In this document: one piece after another, positions 1 through 7,149 of the stretch
How the letters are laid out: each line of letters begins with the position of its first letter
Numbering within the stretch: the first letter of the stretch is position 1
Origin: Giesbergeria sp.
Lineage (GTDB): Bacteria; Pseudomonadota; Gammaproteobacteria; Burkholderiales; Burkholderiaceae_C
Length of the DNA stretch: 8,815 nt
Reading direction: 5' to 3'
Assembly (NCBI GenBank): GCA_017998735.1
Contig: JAGOCN010000047.1
Location: 1 to 8,815 of the forward strand
Made by a program: the position numbers and the translations under genes
The notes under the pieces: generated by a model
The model's input: only the letters and a program-made list of their open reading frames with translations
Told to the model about the DNA's origin: nothing
The model's database searches: none

Positions 1-1502
1 CGAAAAATTCGACATCACCATGGCGCCCGAGTTGGCGCTGGTGATGTAGAACAGAAACCCCGAAAACGTGGCCAGCGCCACCAGGGCCGTGGCGCCGGGG
101 AACATCTCCAGCAGCGCATACCAGCCGCGCTCGGGGCTCTCGATGGCCAGTTCGGCAAACGCCATGTTGCCTTGCAGCACCTGGTACAGCGCCGAGTTGC
201 CAAAGAACGAGACGATGATGAAGTCGCACAGCACCGGCACGGTGATCGCCGCAATGACGAACTCGCGCAATGTGCGCCCGCGCGAAATGCGCGCCAGAAA
301 CACGCCGACAAACGGCCCCCACGCCAGCCAGAACGCCCAGAAAAACAGCGTCCAGGCGCCCATCCACTCGCTGCTGCCGGGCTGGTAGGCAAAGGTTTTC
401 AACATGCGCGCCGGCAGCGTGACCAGAAACTGGCCGATGTTTTCCACCAGCGCGTTCAGCAAAAACGCTGTCTGCCCGGCCACCAGGATGAAGACCATCA
501 TGGCCACGGCGCTCCACAGGTTCAACTCGGAGATCCAGCGGATGCCCCGGTCCACGCCCGAGGTGGTGGCCGCAATGGTCAGCACCACCGCGCCGATGAC
601 CAGCGCAATCTGCAGCGTCAAGCCTTCTTCCAGGCCAAAAAGCCTGGAAAAACCCACACCCAGCAGCACCACGCCGATGCCCATGGAGGTGGCAACGCCA
701 AACACGGTGCCGATCAGCGCCACCGTGCTGATGCCGTCGCCCAGCAGGCCGCGCACGCGCTTGCCCAGCAGCGGGTAGAGGGCGGCGCGGATCGACAGCG
801 GCATGTCCCAGCGGTAGGCAAAGTAGCCCATCGCCATGCCCAGCAGTGCATACACCGACCAGCCGGCAATGCCGTAGTGGAACATCGTCCAGACCACCGC
901 GTCCTGCAGGGCGGCCGCGGTGGCGCCGTCGCCCGAGGGCGGGTGCAGAAACTGCACCACCGGCCCGGTGACCGAGAAAAACAGCATGTCGATGCCGACC
1001 CCGGCGGCAAACAGCATCGCCACCCAGGTGGCCAGGCCGTACTGCGGGCGCGAGTCGTCGGGGCCCAGGCGCACGCTGCCTTCCTTGGACAGCGCCACCC
1101 AGACCACAAAGCCGATCACCAGCGCCATGGTCAGCACGTAGTACCAGCCCAGGTTGGTGGCGATCCAGTCGACCACGCCCTTCATGCTGGCGCGCGCGCC
1201 GTCGGGCAGCACGATGGCCCAGACCGAAAACGCCAGGATCACCCCGACGACACCCCCAGCACGCTCCAGCTGATGCGCGCCCTGCCGTCCCCCACCAGCT
1301 CCTGCGCGCCCTTGCGCAGGTCGCTGCGCGAAAACGGCGCATCGCCATCGTCCGGCCGCTCGGTGCGCCGCTCGGTGCCACCAAACCTGCTGCGTTCCAG
1401 GTGCGGGGGCCGCTCCGGCGCTGCGGCAGCGCCCGTGGGTGCCGGCGTGCCCGGCTGCGGGGATGGGGAACGGGGATGGTCTTCCATGGGTTCGATGGGC
1501 AT
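1..1502 (-). CDS. BCCT-family transporter (BetT-like choline/betaine uptake), 3' partial, with an apparent frameshift
   Basis: Secondary transporter of the betaine/choline/carnitine family, an inner-membrane protein that takes up trimethylammonium compounds for osmoprotection or catabolism. The minus-strand frame with codons starting at 1260, 1257 and so on stays open to position 1. It encodes successive hydrophobic helices, a TM3-type stretch AGVGIDMLFFSVTGP (about 1000) and the family signature WTLFFWAFWLAWGPFVG followed by ARISRGRTLREF (about 260-360). Near the left edge it reads YITSANSGAMVMSNFS, which is BetT-like. The natural N-terminus lies in another frame: ATG at 1502 (or 1487) gives a Pro-rich cytoplasmic tail, then SDLRKGAQELVGD and ISWSVLGV, and stops at 1239-1241. 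The two frames join seamlessly (SVLGV to VGVILAFSVWAIVLPD) if one base is added near the C5 run at 1253-1257. So the gene is either disrupted or carries a sequencing error. If it is truly broken, a product could only restart internally, for example at GTG 1242 or ATG 1185, and would lack the N-terminal tail. The Shine-Dalgarno sequence before 1502 is weak. The family is certain; substrate (choline versus betaine) is inferred. Confidence 0.88.
1253..1257 (-). other. Frameshift site in the BCCT transporter (homopolymer run)
   Basis: Run of five C on the plus strand (five G in the coding strand). The N-terminal frame of the transporter ends 12 nt later at TGA 1239-1241, while the membrane-domain frame continues to the window edge without a stop. 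One extra G here would restore a continuous reading LGGVVGVIL. The exact position of the lost base could be a few nucleotides away, because the coding frames can be joined anywhere across 1243-1260. Confidence 0.7.
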
Positions 1503-1681
1503 GGGCGGGTTTCTTTTTGGGGCACGGCGGCCCCTGTCAGAACGGATGGGCCAGGGTGCGGTACCGCGCAGTCGCCTTGCCGCGAAACAGCGCAGCCGCA
1601 GCGCAGCATAGCGCCCTGCCAGGGCCTCCGCACAGGGGGGGCGGCTGTGCCCCGGACGGCTTGCAGCGCGCCTGCGGCCGC

Positions 1682-1703
1682 CATTTTTTGCCATGAAAAA
1701 ATG
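1682..1703. repeat. A/T-rich inverted repeat (8-nt arms, 6-nt loop)
   Basis: Arms CATTTTTT (1682-1689) and AAAAAATG (1696-1703) are perfect reverse complements around GCCATG. The element is the only strongly A/T-rich island in the spacer and sits about 180 nt upstream of the transporter start. It could be an operator or part of a promoter, or the T-run of a terminator. Function is not shown. Confidence 0.5.
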
Positions 1704-1725
1704 AGCTTCCGGCGCAAGCTGCGCC
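1684..1725 (-). terminator. Possible Rho-independent terminator downstream of the crotonase gene
   Basis: On the minus strand a perfect 6-bp hairpin (GGCGCA, loop GCT, TGCGCC; 1725-1711) is followed after 10 nt by TTTTTT (1689-1684). An overlapping alternative stem AGCTT/AAGCT brings the T-run to within 2 nt of the stem. The spacing of the stronger stem to the T-run is longer than ideal, and the element lies about 300 nt past the crotonase stop, so this is tentative. Confidence 0.25.
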
Positions 1726-1902
1726 TGCGCTGGAGGCGTTTTTTGGCAAAATTCCTGCCCTGCAAGGCAAATGCCGCGCAAAGCGCGCCTGGGCAGCAGG
1801 CAGCCCTTGCCCTTCGCGCCAGGGTGCGGCTGCATTTTGAAACCTGCCAATGGCGTCCCGCCGTGGCGCCTCGCCCATTGCCCGCAAAAGGCCAGGCGCC
1901 GG

Positions 1903-1934
1903 CCTGCCGCCCTGCCGCCCTGCCGCCCTGCGGC
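1903..1934. repeat. Four-copy 8-nt tandem repeat
   Basis: CCTGCCGC occurs at 1903-1910, 1911-1918 and 1919-1926, with a fourth copy differing by one base (CCTGCGGC) at 1927-1934. It lies in non-coding sequence about 90 nt downstream of the crotonase stop. The last copy runs into a hairpin (GGCGCT 1932-1937, AGCGCC 1944-1949). It is probably a slippage-prone simple repeat. Confidence 0.75.
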
Positions 1935-2025
1935 GCTCTGAACAGCGCCCTGCGGCCGGCCTGGGAAACCTGGAAAACCTAGGGGATGCCAGGCCGGTCC
2001 GATCCGGGCCGGGCCGGGCCGGTGC

Positions 2026-2877
2026 TCAGCGCCCCTCGAACACCGGAGGCTTCTTTGCGTAGAACGCCTCGATGCCGGTGCGCATGTCCTCGGTGGCGGC
2101 GCAGCCGGCAAAGGCGGCGGTCTCAGCAATCAGCTGGGTGTCCAGGTCGCGGTCGAAGGAGGCGCGCATCAGCCGCTTCATGGCGCCGTAGGCCAGCGTG
2201 GGGCCGTGGGCAATGCGCTCGATGAGCGCGTCGGCGGCAGTGTCCAGGTGCTGGGCTGGCACCACGCGGTTGACCAGGCCCAGGCGCAGCGCGTCGGGCG
2301 CGGTCAGCGTGTCGCCCATCAGCGCAATCTCCAGCGCATTGCGCAGGCCCACCAGGCGCGGCAGCGCCCACGAAGCGCCCACATCGCAGCTGGTGCCCAG
2401 GTTGATGTAGGCCAGGTTGAATCGCGTGCCCTCGGCGGCAATCACGAAGTCGGCCTGCAGCATCAGGCTCAGGCCCGCGCCGGCGGCCACGCCATGCACC
2501 TTGGCAATCACGGGTGCGTTCAGCGTGGCCAGCACCTGCACGGCTTCGTTCAGGGGCGCGAGCAGCGCGGCCGCGCCCTGCACCGGGTCGGCGCGCAGCG
2601 TGGCCAGGTCGCCGCCGGCCATGAAGCCCTTGCCGGCGCCGCACAGCACCACGGCGCGCACGCTGGCATCGGCGGCAATGTCGCGCACGGCGGCCAGCAG
2701 TGCCTGCGCCATCGGCACGTCGATGGCGTTGAGCGCCTCGGGCCGAGAAAAGCGCAGCGTGACCACGGCGCCATCGCGTGTGATTTGCAGCGGGCTGGCG
2801 GGGGCGGTGTTGCCGGCGTTATCGGTGTTGCCGGTGTTGCCGGTGGCCGTGCTGGACGCATCAGGGTGGGAAGACAT
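2026..2877 (-). CDS. Enoyl-CoA hydratase/isomerase family protein (crotonase fold)
   Basis: Cytoplasmic crotonase-superfamily enzyme of 283 aa, expected to act on an acyl-CoA thioester in fatty-acid or aromatic-acid breakdown. The N-terminal oxyanion-hole motif is GKGFMAGGDL (about residues 82-91) and the second is HGVAAGAGLSLML (about 128-140). These are followed by the family motif TSCDVGASWALPRLVG (about 162-177). The Glu that activates water in classical hydratases (the QPE position) is Tyr157 here, while an Asp (165), as in PaaG-type isomerases, and the second Glu position (Glu183, in NALEIAL) are present. An isomerase or other crotonase reaction is therefore as likely as hydration. The C-terminus YAKKPPVFEGR is typical of the family. 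I chose ATG 2877 because AGGAG (2893-2889) lies 11 nt upstream; a TTG at 2991 in the same frame would add 38 unlikely residues. Residues 11-26 are a Gly-Asn-Thr repeat absent from most relatives. The gene starts 197 nt after hsdR ends, probably as a separate transcription unit. The specific substrate cannot be read from the sequence. Confidence 0.92.
   Translation of the reverse strand: MSSHPDASSTATGNTGNTDNAGNTAPASPLQITRDGAVVTLRFSRPEALNAIDVPMAQALLAAVRDIAADASVRAVVLCGAGKGFMAGGDLATLRADPVQGAAALLAPLNEAVQVLATLNAPVIAKVHGVAAGAGLSLMLQADFVIAAEGTRFNLAYINLGTSCDVGASWALPRLVGLRNALEIALMGDTLTAPDALRLGLVNRVVPAQHLDTAADALIERIAHGPTLAYGAMKRLMRASFDRDLDTQLIAETAAFAGCAATEDMRTGIEAFYAKKPPVFEGR
2806..2850. repeat. 9-nt tandem repeat inside the crotonase gene
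   Basis: Units of GGTGTTGCC, exact at 2806-2814, 2824-2832 and 2833-2841 and degenerate at 2815-2823 and 2842-2850. Because the unit is a multiple of three it keeps the frame and encodes a Gly-Asn-Thr-type tail near the N-terminus of the crotonase. Copy number could vary without breaking the protein. Confidence 0.75.
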
Positions 2878-3014
2878 GGGGCAAATTACTCCTGAAAGAA
2901 GAGCGCCTGGCGCACGGCCTGCCTGTGTTTCAAGGCCATTTGTGCCGCAAGACAAGGCAGGGCATGCGCAAGGCGCTCCTGTTTTTGACAAATGCCGCGG
3001 TGGCGGCGTGTTCT

Positions 3015-3031
3015 GCCCCGGTGTGCGGGGC
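3015..3031. other. G/C hairpin in the hsdR-crotonase gap
   Basis: Perfect 6-bp stem (GCCCCG/CGGGGC) with the 5-nt loop GTGTG, located 44 nt past the hsdR stop in the 197-nt gap before the crotonase start. There is no T-run on the minus-strand side, so it is not a canonical intrinsic terminator. It may stabilise or help end the hsdR transcript. Confidence 0.3.
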
Positions 3032-3074
3032 GGTGGCTACAGGGTAGCAGCGCTGCTGGCAGCAAAGCCAGAGT

Positions 3075-6000
3075 TCAGGCCACCGCCTGCTGCAGCTCCA
3101 GTCCCTTCAGTGCCGAAAAAAGCTGCTCCACATTGGCTGCGTCAAACACGCCGTCCGGCCCGTGCGCGTGGATGTCGGTGAAGGGCGAGGCATACAGCCG
3201 GTCTTCCGGCATGGCGCCGTGCTCGGTCAGGTGCTGCACGATTTCTCCGATGAACTGCAGCTGGCGGGCGCTGGCCGTGCCGCCGGCAATGAGGTGGGCA
3301 AAGGCCTGCGTGGCGGCTTCGCGGTCCAGCCCGACCAGCGAGCGCACAAACGCCGCCACGCTGGTGTGCAGCGTGCGGGCGCGCTGCATGTCGTCTTCGG
3401 TGCCGCCGGCTTCCTGCAGCAGCGCTTCGAGTTCCTGCAGGTCGGCAGCGGTCAGCGGCTGGTTGCGCCGCAGCCTGTGCAGCGCCAGCCGGTCGTCGTG
3501 CGCACGCAAAAACGCCTTGGCCTTGCTGCGAAAACGCTCAAAGTCCACCGCGCTGGCCACCAGGGGCAAAGCCACTTCAGACGCCTCGCCCAGCGCATCT
3601 TCAAAATCGGTGTAAACCACCTTGCGGCTGCTTTTTTCAACCAGCTTGACCAGGCTGCGCAGCTTGCGCCGCGCCTGTTCCAGCATGGGCAGGGTCACGT
3701 CCTGCCACCATTCATCGCCGGCCATGGCTTCTATCAGCAGCAGGTGTTCGCGCACGGCGGGCACGTTGGGCAGCTCCAGCAGGCTGCACGCCAGCTGCTG
3801 CACGCGCGTTTGCAGGCGCGCCAGACCCGGCTCGGCGCGCAGGCTGCACAGCTGCACGTTCAGCATCAGCAGGTCAAAGCGCTTGGCGTCTTCGTCGCTG
3901 TCACGCACGCTGCTGGGCAGGCCGGACAGGTGCGCGGCAACCTCGCCCAGCTGCCCGGCGCTGGGCCGCAGCCAGGCATCGGTTTGCGCCCAGATTTCTA
4001 CGTGGCGGCGCTGCGGGCGCACCACAAAGTTGTCCAGCGGCATGCCGGCCACGGTGCGCTGCAGCAGGCCGGCGGTGTCGCCGCGAATGGCGCTTTCAGT
4101 CAGCGCAAACGACTGCGCCGCGGCTTCGCACACACCGCCCGCGTTCAGCCGCTGGTCCAGCACGCCCACCAGCTCCAGCCGCGCCTTGAACAGCTTTTGC
4201 GACAGCGGCTCGCCCAGCGCGCCGTCGCTGCCCGCCAGCTCCTGGCTGAAAAATTCCAGGTTCTGGCAAAAGTCAAAAACGAAAAAGTCTTTCTTGTCGT
4301 CGCCCGGGCCGTACAGGTCTGTGCACAGCCGCGTGCCGCGCCCCAGCATCTGCCAGAACTTGGTCTTGCTGCGCACGGGTTTGAAAAACACCAGGTTCAC
4401 CACCTCGGGCACGTCGATGCCGGTGTCCAGCATGTCCACCGAAATGGCGATGTGCGGCGCGCTGTCTTTGCTGGAAAACTGGTCGATCAGCGTCTGTGCG
4501 TAGTCGGACTTGAAGGTGATGACGCGGGCCTCCTGCCCTTTGCGGTCCGGGTAATTGGCATCAAAGCGTTCGGCAATGAACTCGGCGTGCCGCTGGTTCC
4601 TGGCAAAAATGATGGTCTTGCCAATGCGGTCGCCGCCGGCCACCCGGTGGCCACGGGTCATGAGTGTTTGCAGCACCTTGTCCACCGTGTCGGTGTTGAA
4701 CAGCCACTGGTTGACGGCCTGCGCTGCCACTTCGCCGGGCGCTGCGTTGTCGCCACCGTCACCGCCACCCTCGCCATCACCCCACTCCAGCGCATCCCAC
4801 TGCTCTTTTTCACCGTCGCTCAGCGCGCTGTAGCGGATGCCTTCGCGCTGAAACTTGAGCGGCACCGAAACCGCCCGGGGCGGCACCAGGTAGCCCTCGG
4901 CAATCGCGTCATCCAGGTCGTAGGCGTCGGTCGGCACGCCGCTTTCCAGGCCAAACAGGCCATAGGTGTTGCGGTCGATCTCGTCCTTGGGCGTGGCGGT
5001 CAGGCCCACCAGCAGGGCGTCGAAGTAGCTGAAGATGGCGCGGTACTTTTGGTAAATGGAGCGGTGCGCCTCGTCCACCACGATCAGGTCAAAGTGGCCA
5101 ATGCCAAAGCGCCGCGTGCCACCTGCAGTGTTTGCGCCGTCGTTGATCAGGCCCATCATGCTGGGGTAGGTGGACACGTACACCCGGCCCTCGGTGGTTT
5201 TTTCGGTCACCAGATTGACCGGCGACGAATCTGGCAGGTGCGCCTTGAAAGCACCCACCGCCTGGTTCACCAGCGCCACGCGGTCGGCCAGAAACAGCAC
5301 GCGCTTGCACCAGTGGGCGCGCAGCAGCAAATCGACCAGCGCAATCACGGTGCGCGTCTTGCCCGCACCCGTGGCCATCACCACCAGCGCCTTGCGGTGC
5401 TGTTCGCGCTCGAACGTGTCGGCCACGCGGCGGATGGCGCGCTGCTGGTAAGGGCGCCCGGCGATGGCGTGGTTGATGGGCAGGTTAGAGAGCGGTTTGC
5501 GGCTGCTGCGCCGCTGCAGCACCAGCGCCAGCTCGTCCTTGGTGTGAAAACCCTGCACCGCGCGCGGCGGGCTGGTGGCATCGTCCCAGAACCAATGCGC
5601 GTAGCCGTTGCTGCCATACAGCACCGGGCGCTGGCCAAACTGCGCTTCCAGGCAATCGGCATACAGCACGGCCTGCTGCTCGCCCTCTTTGGCGCTGCGC
5701 CGGCTGCGCTTGGCTTCGACGAGGGCCAGCGGCTTGCCGTCGTCGCCCCACAGCACGTAATCGACAAAACCTTTGCCGGTGCGCTGGCTCTGCGCGTTGG
5801 GCATGCCCTGCACTTCAAATTCGCGCTCGCGTGCGTCGGTCAGCGGCCAGCCCGCTTCTTTCAGCAGCAGGTCAATGAACAGGTCGCGCGTGGCGGCCTC
5901 GTGGTAGTCGTGTGCCTGTGCGGGCGCTGCAGCGGCGGCGTTGACGGCCTTGGCTGCGGCAATGTCGGCGCGGTACTGCGCCAGTTCCGCGTCCAGCGCG

Positions 6001-6605
6001 GCGTTGCGGGCCGCTGCCTCGCGCAGCGCCGCATCGCGTTCGGCCAGGGTGTGGGCCTGCTGTTGCAATGCCTCCTGCGCAGCGGCCTGGGCGGCGCGGC
6101 TGGCGTGGCTGGCGTTTTGCGCCTGTGCCAGTGCGTTCGGGTCGGCCGGCTGCGGCAGCAGTTCAGGGCAAAACTGCAGCGCCGGGTCGGGCCGGTCGCT
6201 CACCCGGCGGGCGTAGTGCCGGGCCAGCCAGAAAGCCACATGGAACAGCTCGCGCAGCGCGTTCTGCGCGTCCTGCACCGGCACGGCACGCGCCTGGTGC
6301 ACCGCCTGGTTGCCCAGCCGGCGCAGCACGTCCATCTTGGCGTGCACCGCCGGGCCCACCAGCTGCTGAAAACTCGGCTCAAACAGAAACGCCGACAAGT
6401 CCTGCTTGTAGGGCATCGTCAGGCAACCCCCGCGCCCGCCTTCTGCCTGGAACAACCAGGCCACCGCCAGCTCCAGCGTGCGCCGGGCGTAAAAGCAGGC
6501 GGTGCGCGGGTCGCTCAGTGCCGCCGCCTCGGCGCGGCGCGCTTCGGCCAGCAGCGCGGGCCAGTCGGGTTGCAGGAAGCTGAAGTTGGAGGGGGTGCTG
6601 TTCAA
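3075..6605 (-). CDS. hsdR: Type I restriction endonuclease subunit R (HsdR) with N-terminal DUF4145-like domain
   Basis: Motor and nuclease subunit (1176 aa) of a type I restriction-modification complex, which with HsdM and HsdS translocates DNA and cleaves it away from an unmethylated recognition site. Order of parts: a DUF4145-like helical domain (about 15-135, with RRTLELAVAWLF and RLGNQAVHQA); an Ala/Gln-rich probable coiled coil (about 160-225); and a PD-(D/E)xK nuclease (Asp282 in FVDYVLWG, Glu297-x-Lys299 in LVEAK). Then come SF2 helicase motifs: Walker A ATGAGKT (411-417), DEAH (511-514), GLTATP (534-539) and motif VI QMLGRGTRL (752-760). An EcoEI-type C-terminal domain fills the rest. 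A Gly/Asp-rich linker (609-619) sits between the two RecA lobes. All catalytic residues I looked for are present, so the protein looks intact. The start is TTG 6605: GAGG (6615-6612) lies 6 nt upstream, and the N-terminus it gives (FSFLQPDW) matches the usual DUF4145-HsdR start, whereas the next ATG, codon 64, would remove half that domain. It follows the Toprim gene by 58 nt, probably in the same operon. Confidence 0.95.
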   Translation of the reverse strand: MNSTPSNFSFLQPDWPALLAEARRAEAAALSDPRTACFYARRTLELAVAWLFQAEGGRGGCLTMPYKQDLSAFLFEPSFQQLVGPAVHAKMDVLRRLGNQAVHQARAVPVQDAQNALRELFHVAFWLARHYARRVSDRPDPALQFCPELLPQPADPNALAQAQNASHASRAAQAAAQEALQQQAHTLAERDAALREAAARNAALDAELAQYRADIAAAKAVNAAAAAPAQAHDYHEAATRDLFIDLLLKEAGWPLTDAREREFEVQGMPNAQSQRTGKGFVDYVLWGDDGKPLALVEAKRSRRSAKEGEQQAVLYADCLEAQFGQRPVLYGSNGYAHWFWDDATSPPRAVQGFHTKDELALVLQRRSSRKPLSNLPINHAIAGRPYQQRAIRRVADTFEREQHRKALVVMATGAGKTRTVIALVDLLLRAHWCKRVLFLADRVALVNQAVGAFKAHLPDSSPVNLVTEKTTEGRVYVSTYPSMMGLINDGANTAGGTRRFGIGHFDLIVVDEAHRSIYQKYRAIFSYFDALLVGLTATPKDEIDRNTYGLFGLESGVPTDAYDLDDAIAEGYLVPPRAVSVPLKFQREGIRYSALSDGEKEQWDALEWGDGEGGGDGGDNAAPGEVAAQAVNQWLFNTDTVDKVLQTLMTRGHRVAGGDRIGKTIIFARNQRHAEFIAERFDANYPDRKGQEARVITFKSDYAQTLIDQFSSKDSAPHIAISVDMLDTGIDVPEVVNLVFFKPVRSKTKFWQMLGRGTRLCTDLYGPGDDKKDFFVFDFCQNLEFFSQELAGSDGALGEPLSQKLFKARLELVGVLDQRLNAGGVCEAAAQSFALTESAIRGDTAGLLQRTVAGMPLDNFVVRPQRRHVEIWAQTDAWLRPSAGQLGEVAAHLSGLPSSVRDSDEDAKRFDLLMLNVQLCSLRAEPGLARLQTRVQQLACSLLELPNVPAVREHLLLIEAMAGDEWWQDVTLPMLEQARRKLRSLVKLVEKSSRKVVYTDFEDALGEASEVALPLVASAVDFERFRSKAKAFLRAHDDRLALHRLRRNQPLTAADLQELEALLQEAGGTEDDMQRARTLHTSVAAFVRSLVGLDREAATQAFAHLIAGGTASARQLQFIGEIVQHLTEHGAMPEDRLYASPFTDIHAHGPDGVFDAANVEQLFSALKGLELQQAVA

Positions 6606-6663
6606 GGGTTGCCTCGTTGGTTTTTTGGTTTGCAGAGATCAGACCAGCGAAAAAGCGCCTGGC

Positions 6664-7149
6664 TCAGAACAAAATTTTCTTCACCTTGGCATTCAAGCGC
6701 CCGCGCTGCGCTGTGTTGTGTACCAGCAGCGGGTGCTCCCAGAGCATGTTCTCGTCCCTGAAGCATTCGCCGGCCAACGCCTTGCCTATGTTTTCCAGCG
6801 ATTTGCCACACTGTTTTCTCAATGGCTCGGGTTCGCCTTGCGTGCCCAGCAGAAACACGCGCTCACGCACATCGGTTGGAAAACTTTCGGTGAACTGGGC
6901 AGTGCGCTCTCCAACGCGGTCATCAAAGTCGATCAGCAGCACCAGATGGCGAAGCGGGAATTTGCGCAGTCCGCTGATGTGGTCGTCGGTGAAACTGGCC
7001 AGCACCTTGCCCCAGCCGCCTGCGCAGGGCAGCACCTGAATGTTGCGCAACTTCAGGCTGGGTGCCAGAAGAAAGCCGTTGGCGATTTCTCGGTTGGCGT
7101 CGTCTTCCGGAAGCACGAGCACATGGGGTTTGTAGACGTTGACACTCAC
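6664..7149 (-). CDS. Small Toprim-like protein paired with the upstream ATPase
   Basis: A 161-aa protein that I do not recognise as a named family. It looks like a stand-alone Toprim (nuclease/primase-type) domain. A hydrophobic beta strand leads into an acidic motif HVLVLPEDDANRE (Glu15, Asp16, Asp17). A Gly-rich AGGWGKVL follows (about 43-50), and then a second strand ending in the DxD motif LVLLIDFDDR (Asp74, Asp76, Asp77). These acidic residues are where Toprim enzymes bind divalent metal. The usual Gly after the first Glu is missing, which makes the domain atypical. The C-terminal half (FLLGTQGEPEPLRK, LWEHPLLVHN, ending KVKKILF) is of unknown function. Translation starts at GTG 7149, whose last two bases are also the first two of the ATPase TGA stop (GTGA overlap); GGGGGAG (7164-7158) lies 8 nt upstream. 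This tight coupling suggests that the two proteins form a complex. By analogy with OLD, Gabija (GajA) and PARIS, the pair may sense invasion through the ATPase and cut nucleic acid through the Toprim domain. That role is inferred. Confidence 0.85.
   Translation of the reverse strand: MSVNVYKPHVLVLPEDDANREIANGFLLAPSLKLRNIQVLPCAGGWGKVLASFTDDHISGLRKFPLRHLVLLIDFDDRVGERTAQFTESFPTDVRERVFLLGTQGEPEPLRKQCGKSLENIGKALAGECFRDENMLWEHPLLVHNTAQRGRLNAKVKKILF

Larger units (their letters stand above)
1503..2025. other. Gene-poor spacer between crotonase and BCCT transporter
   Basis: This 523-nt stretch has open frames on both strands, but all are rich in Ala/Arg/Pro/Cys, match no family I recognise and lack credible starts, so I call no gene. 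It holds four copies of an 8-nt tandem repeat, G/C-rich hairpins and an A/T-rich 8-nt inverted repeat that stands out from the GC-rich surroundings. The 3' trailer of the crotonase gene and the promoter of the transporter should both lie here. I cannot place a convincing -35/-10 pair. Confidence 0.5.

Noticed and set aside
172..1611. A plus-strand open frame of about 480 codons opposite the BCCT transporter
   Set aside because: The product is rich in His, Gln and Arg with no domain, while the minus strand encodes clear BCCT signatures. It is an antisense artefact.
1239..2129. A minus-strand open frame of 296 codons beginning inside the crotonase gene
   Set aside because: Only its last part (from ATG 1502) is real, as the N-terminus of the frameshifted transporter. 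The rest reads through the spacer and overlaps the crotonase gene.
2878..2991. A 38-residue N-terminal extension of the crotonase from TTG 2991
   Set aside because: The residues are Cys/Pro/Gly-rich and unlike the family, and a good Shine-Dalgarno (AGGAG) precedes ATG 2877.
3162..6761. A plus-strand open frame of about 1200 codons opposite hsdR
   Set aside because: It is fully antisense to a gene with intact helicase and nuclease motifs, and its translation is low-complexity (His/Gln/Ala/Val/Arg) with no recognisable domain. This is the usual antisense effect of high-GC codon bias.
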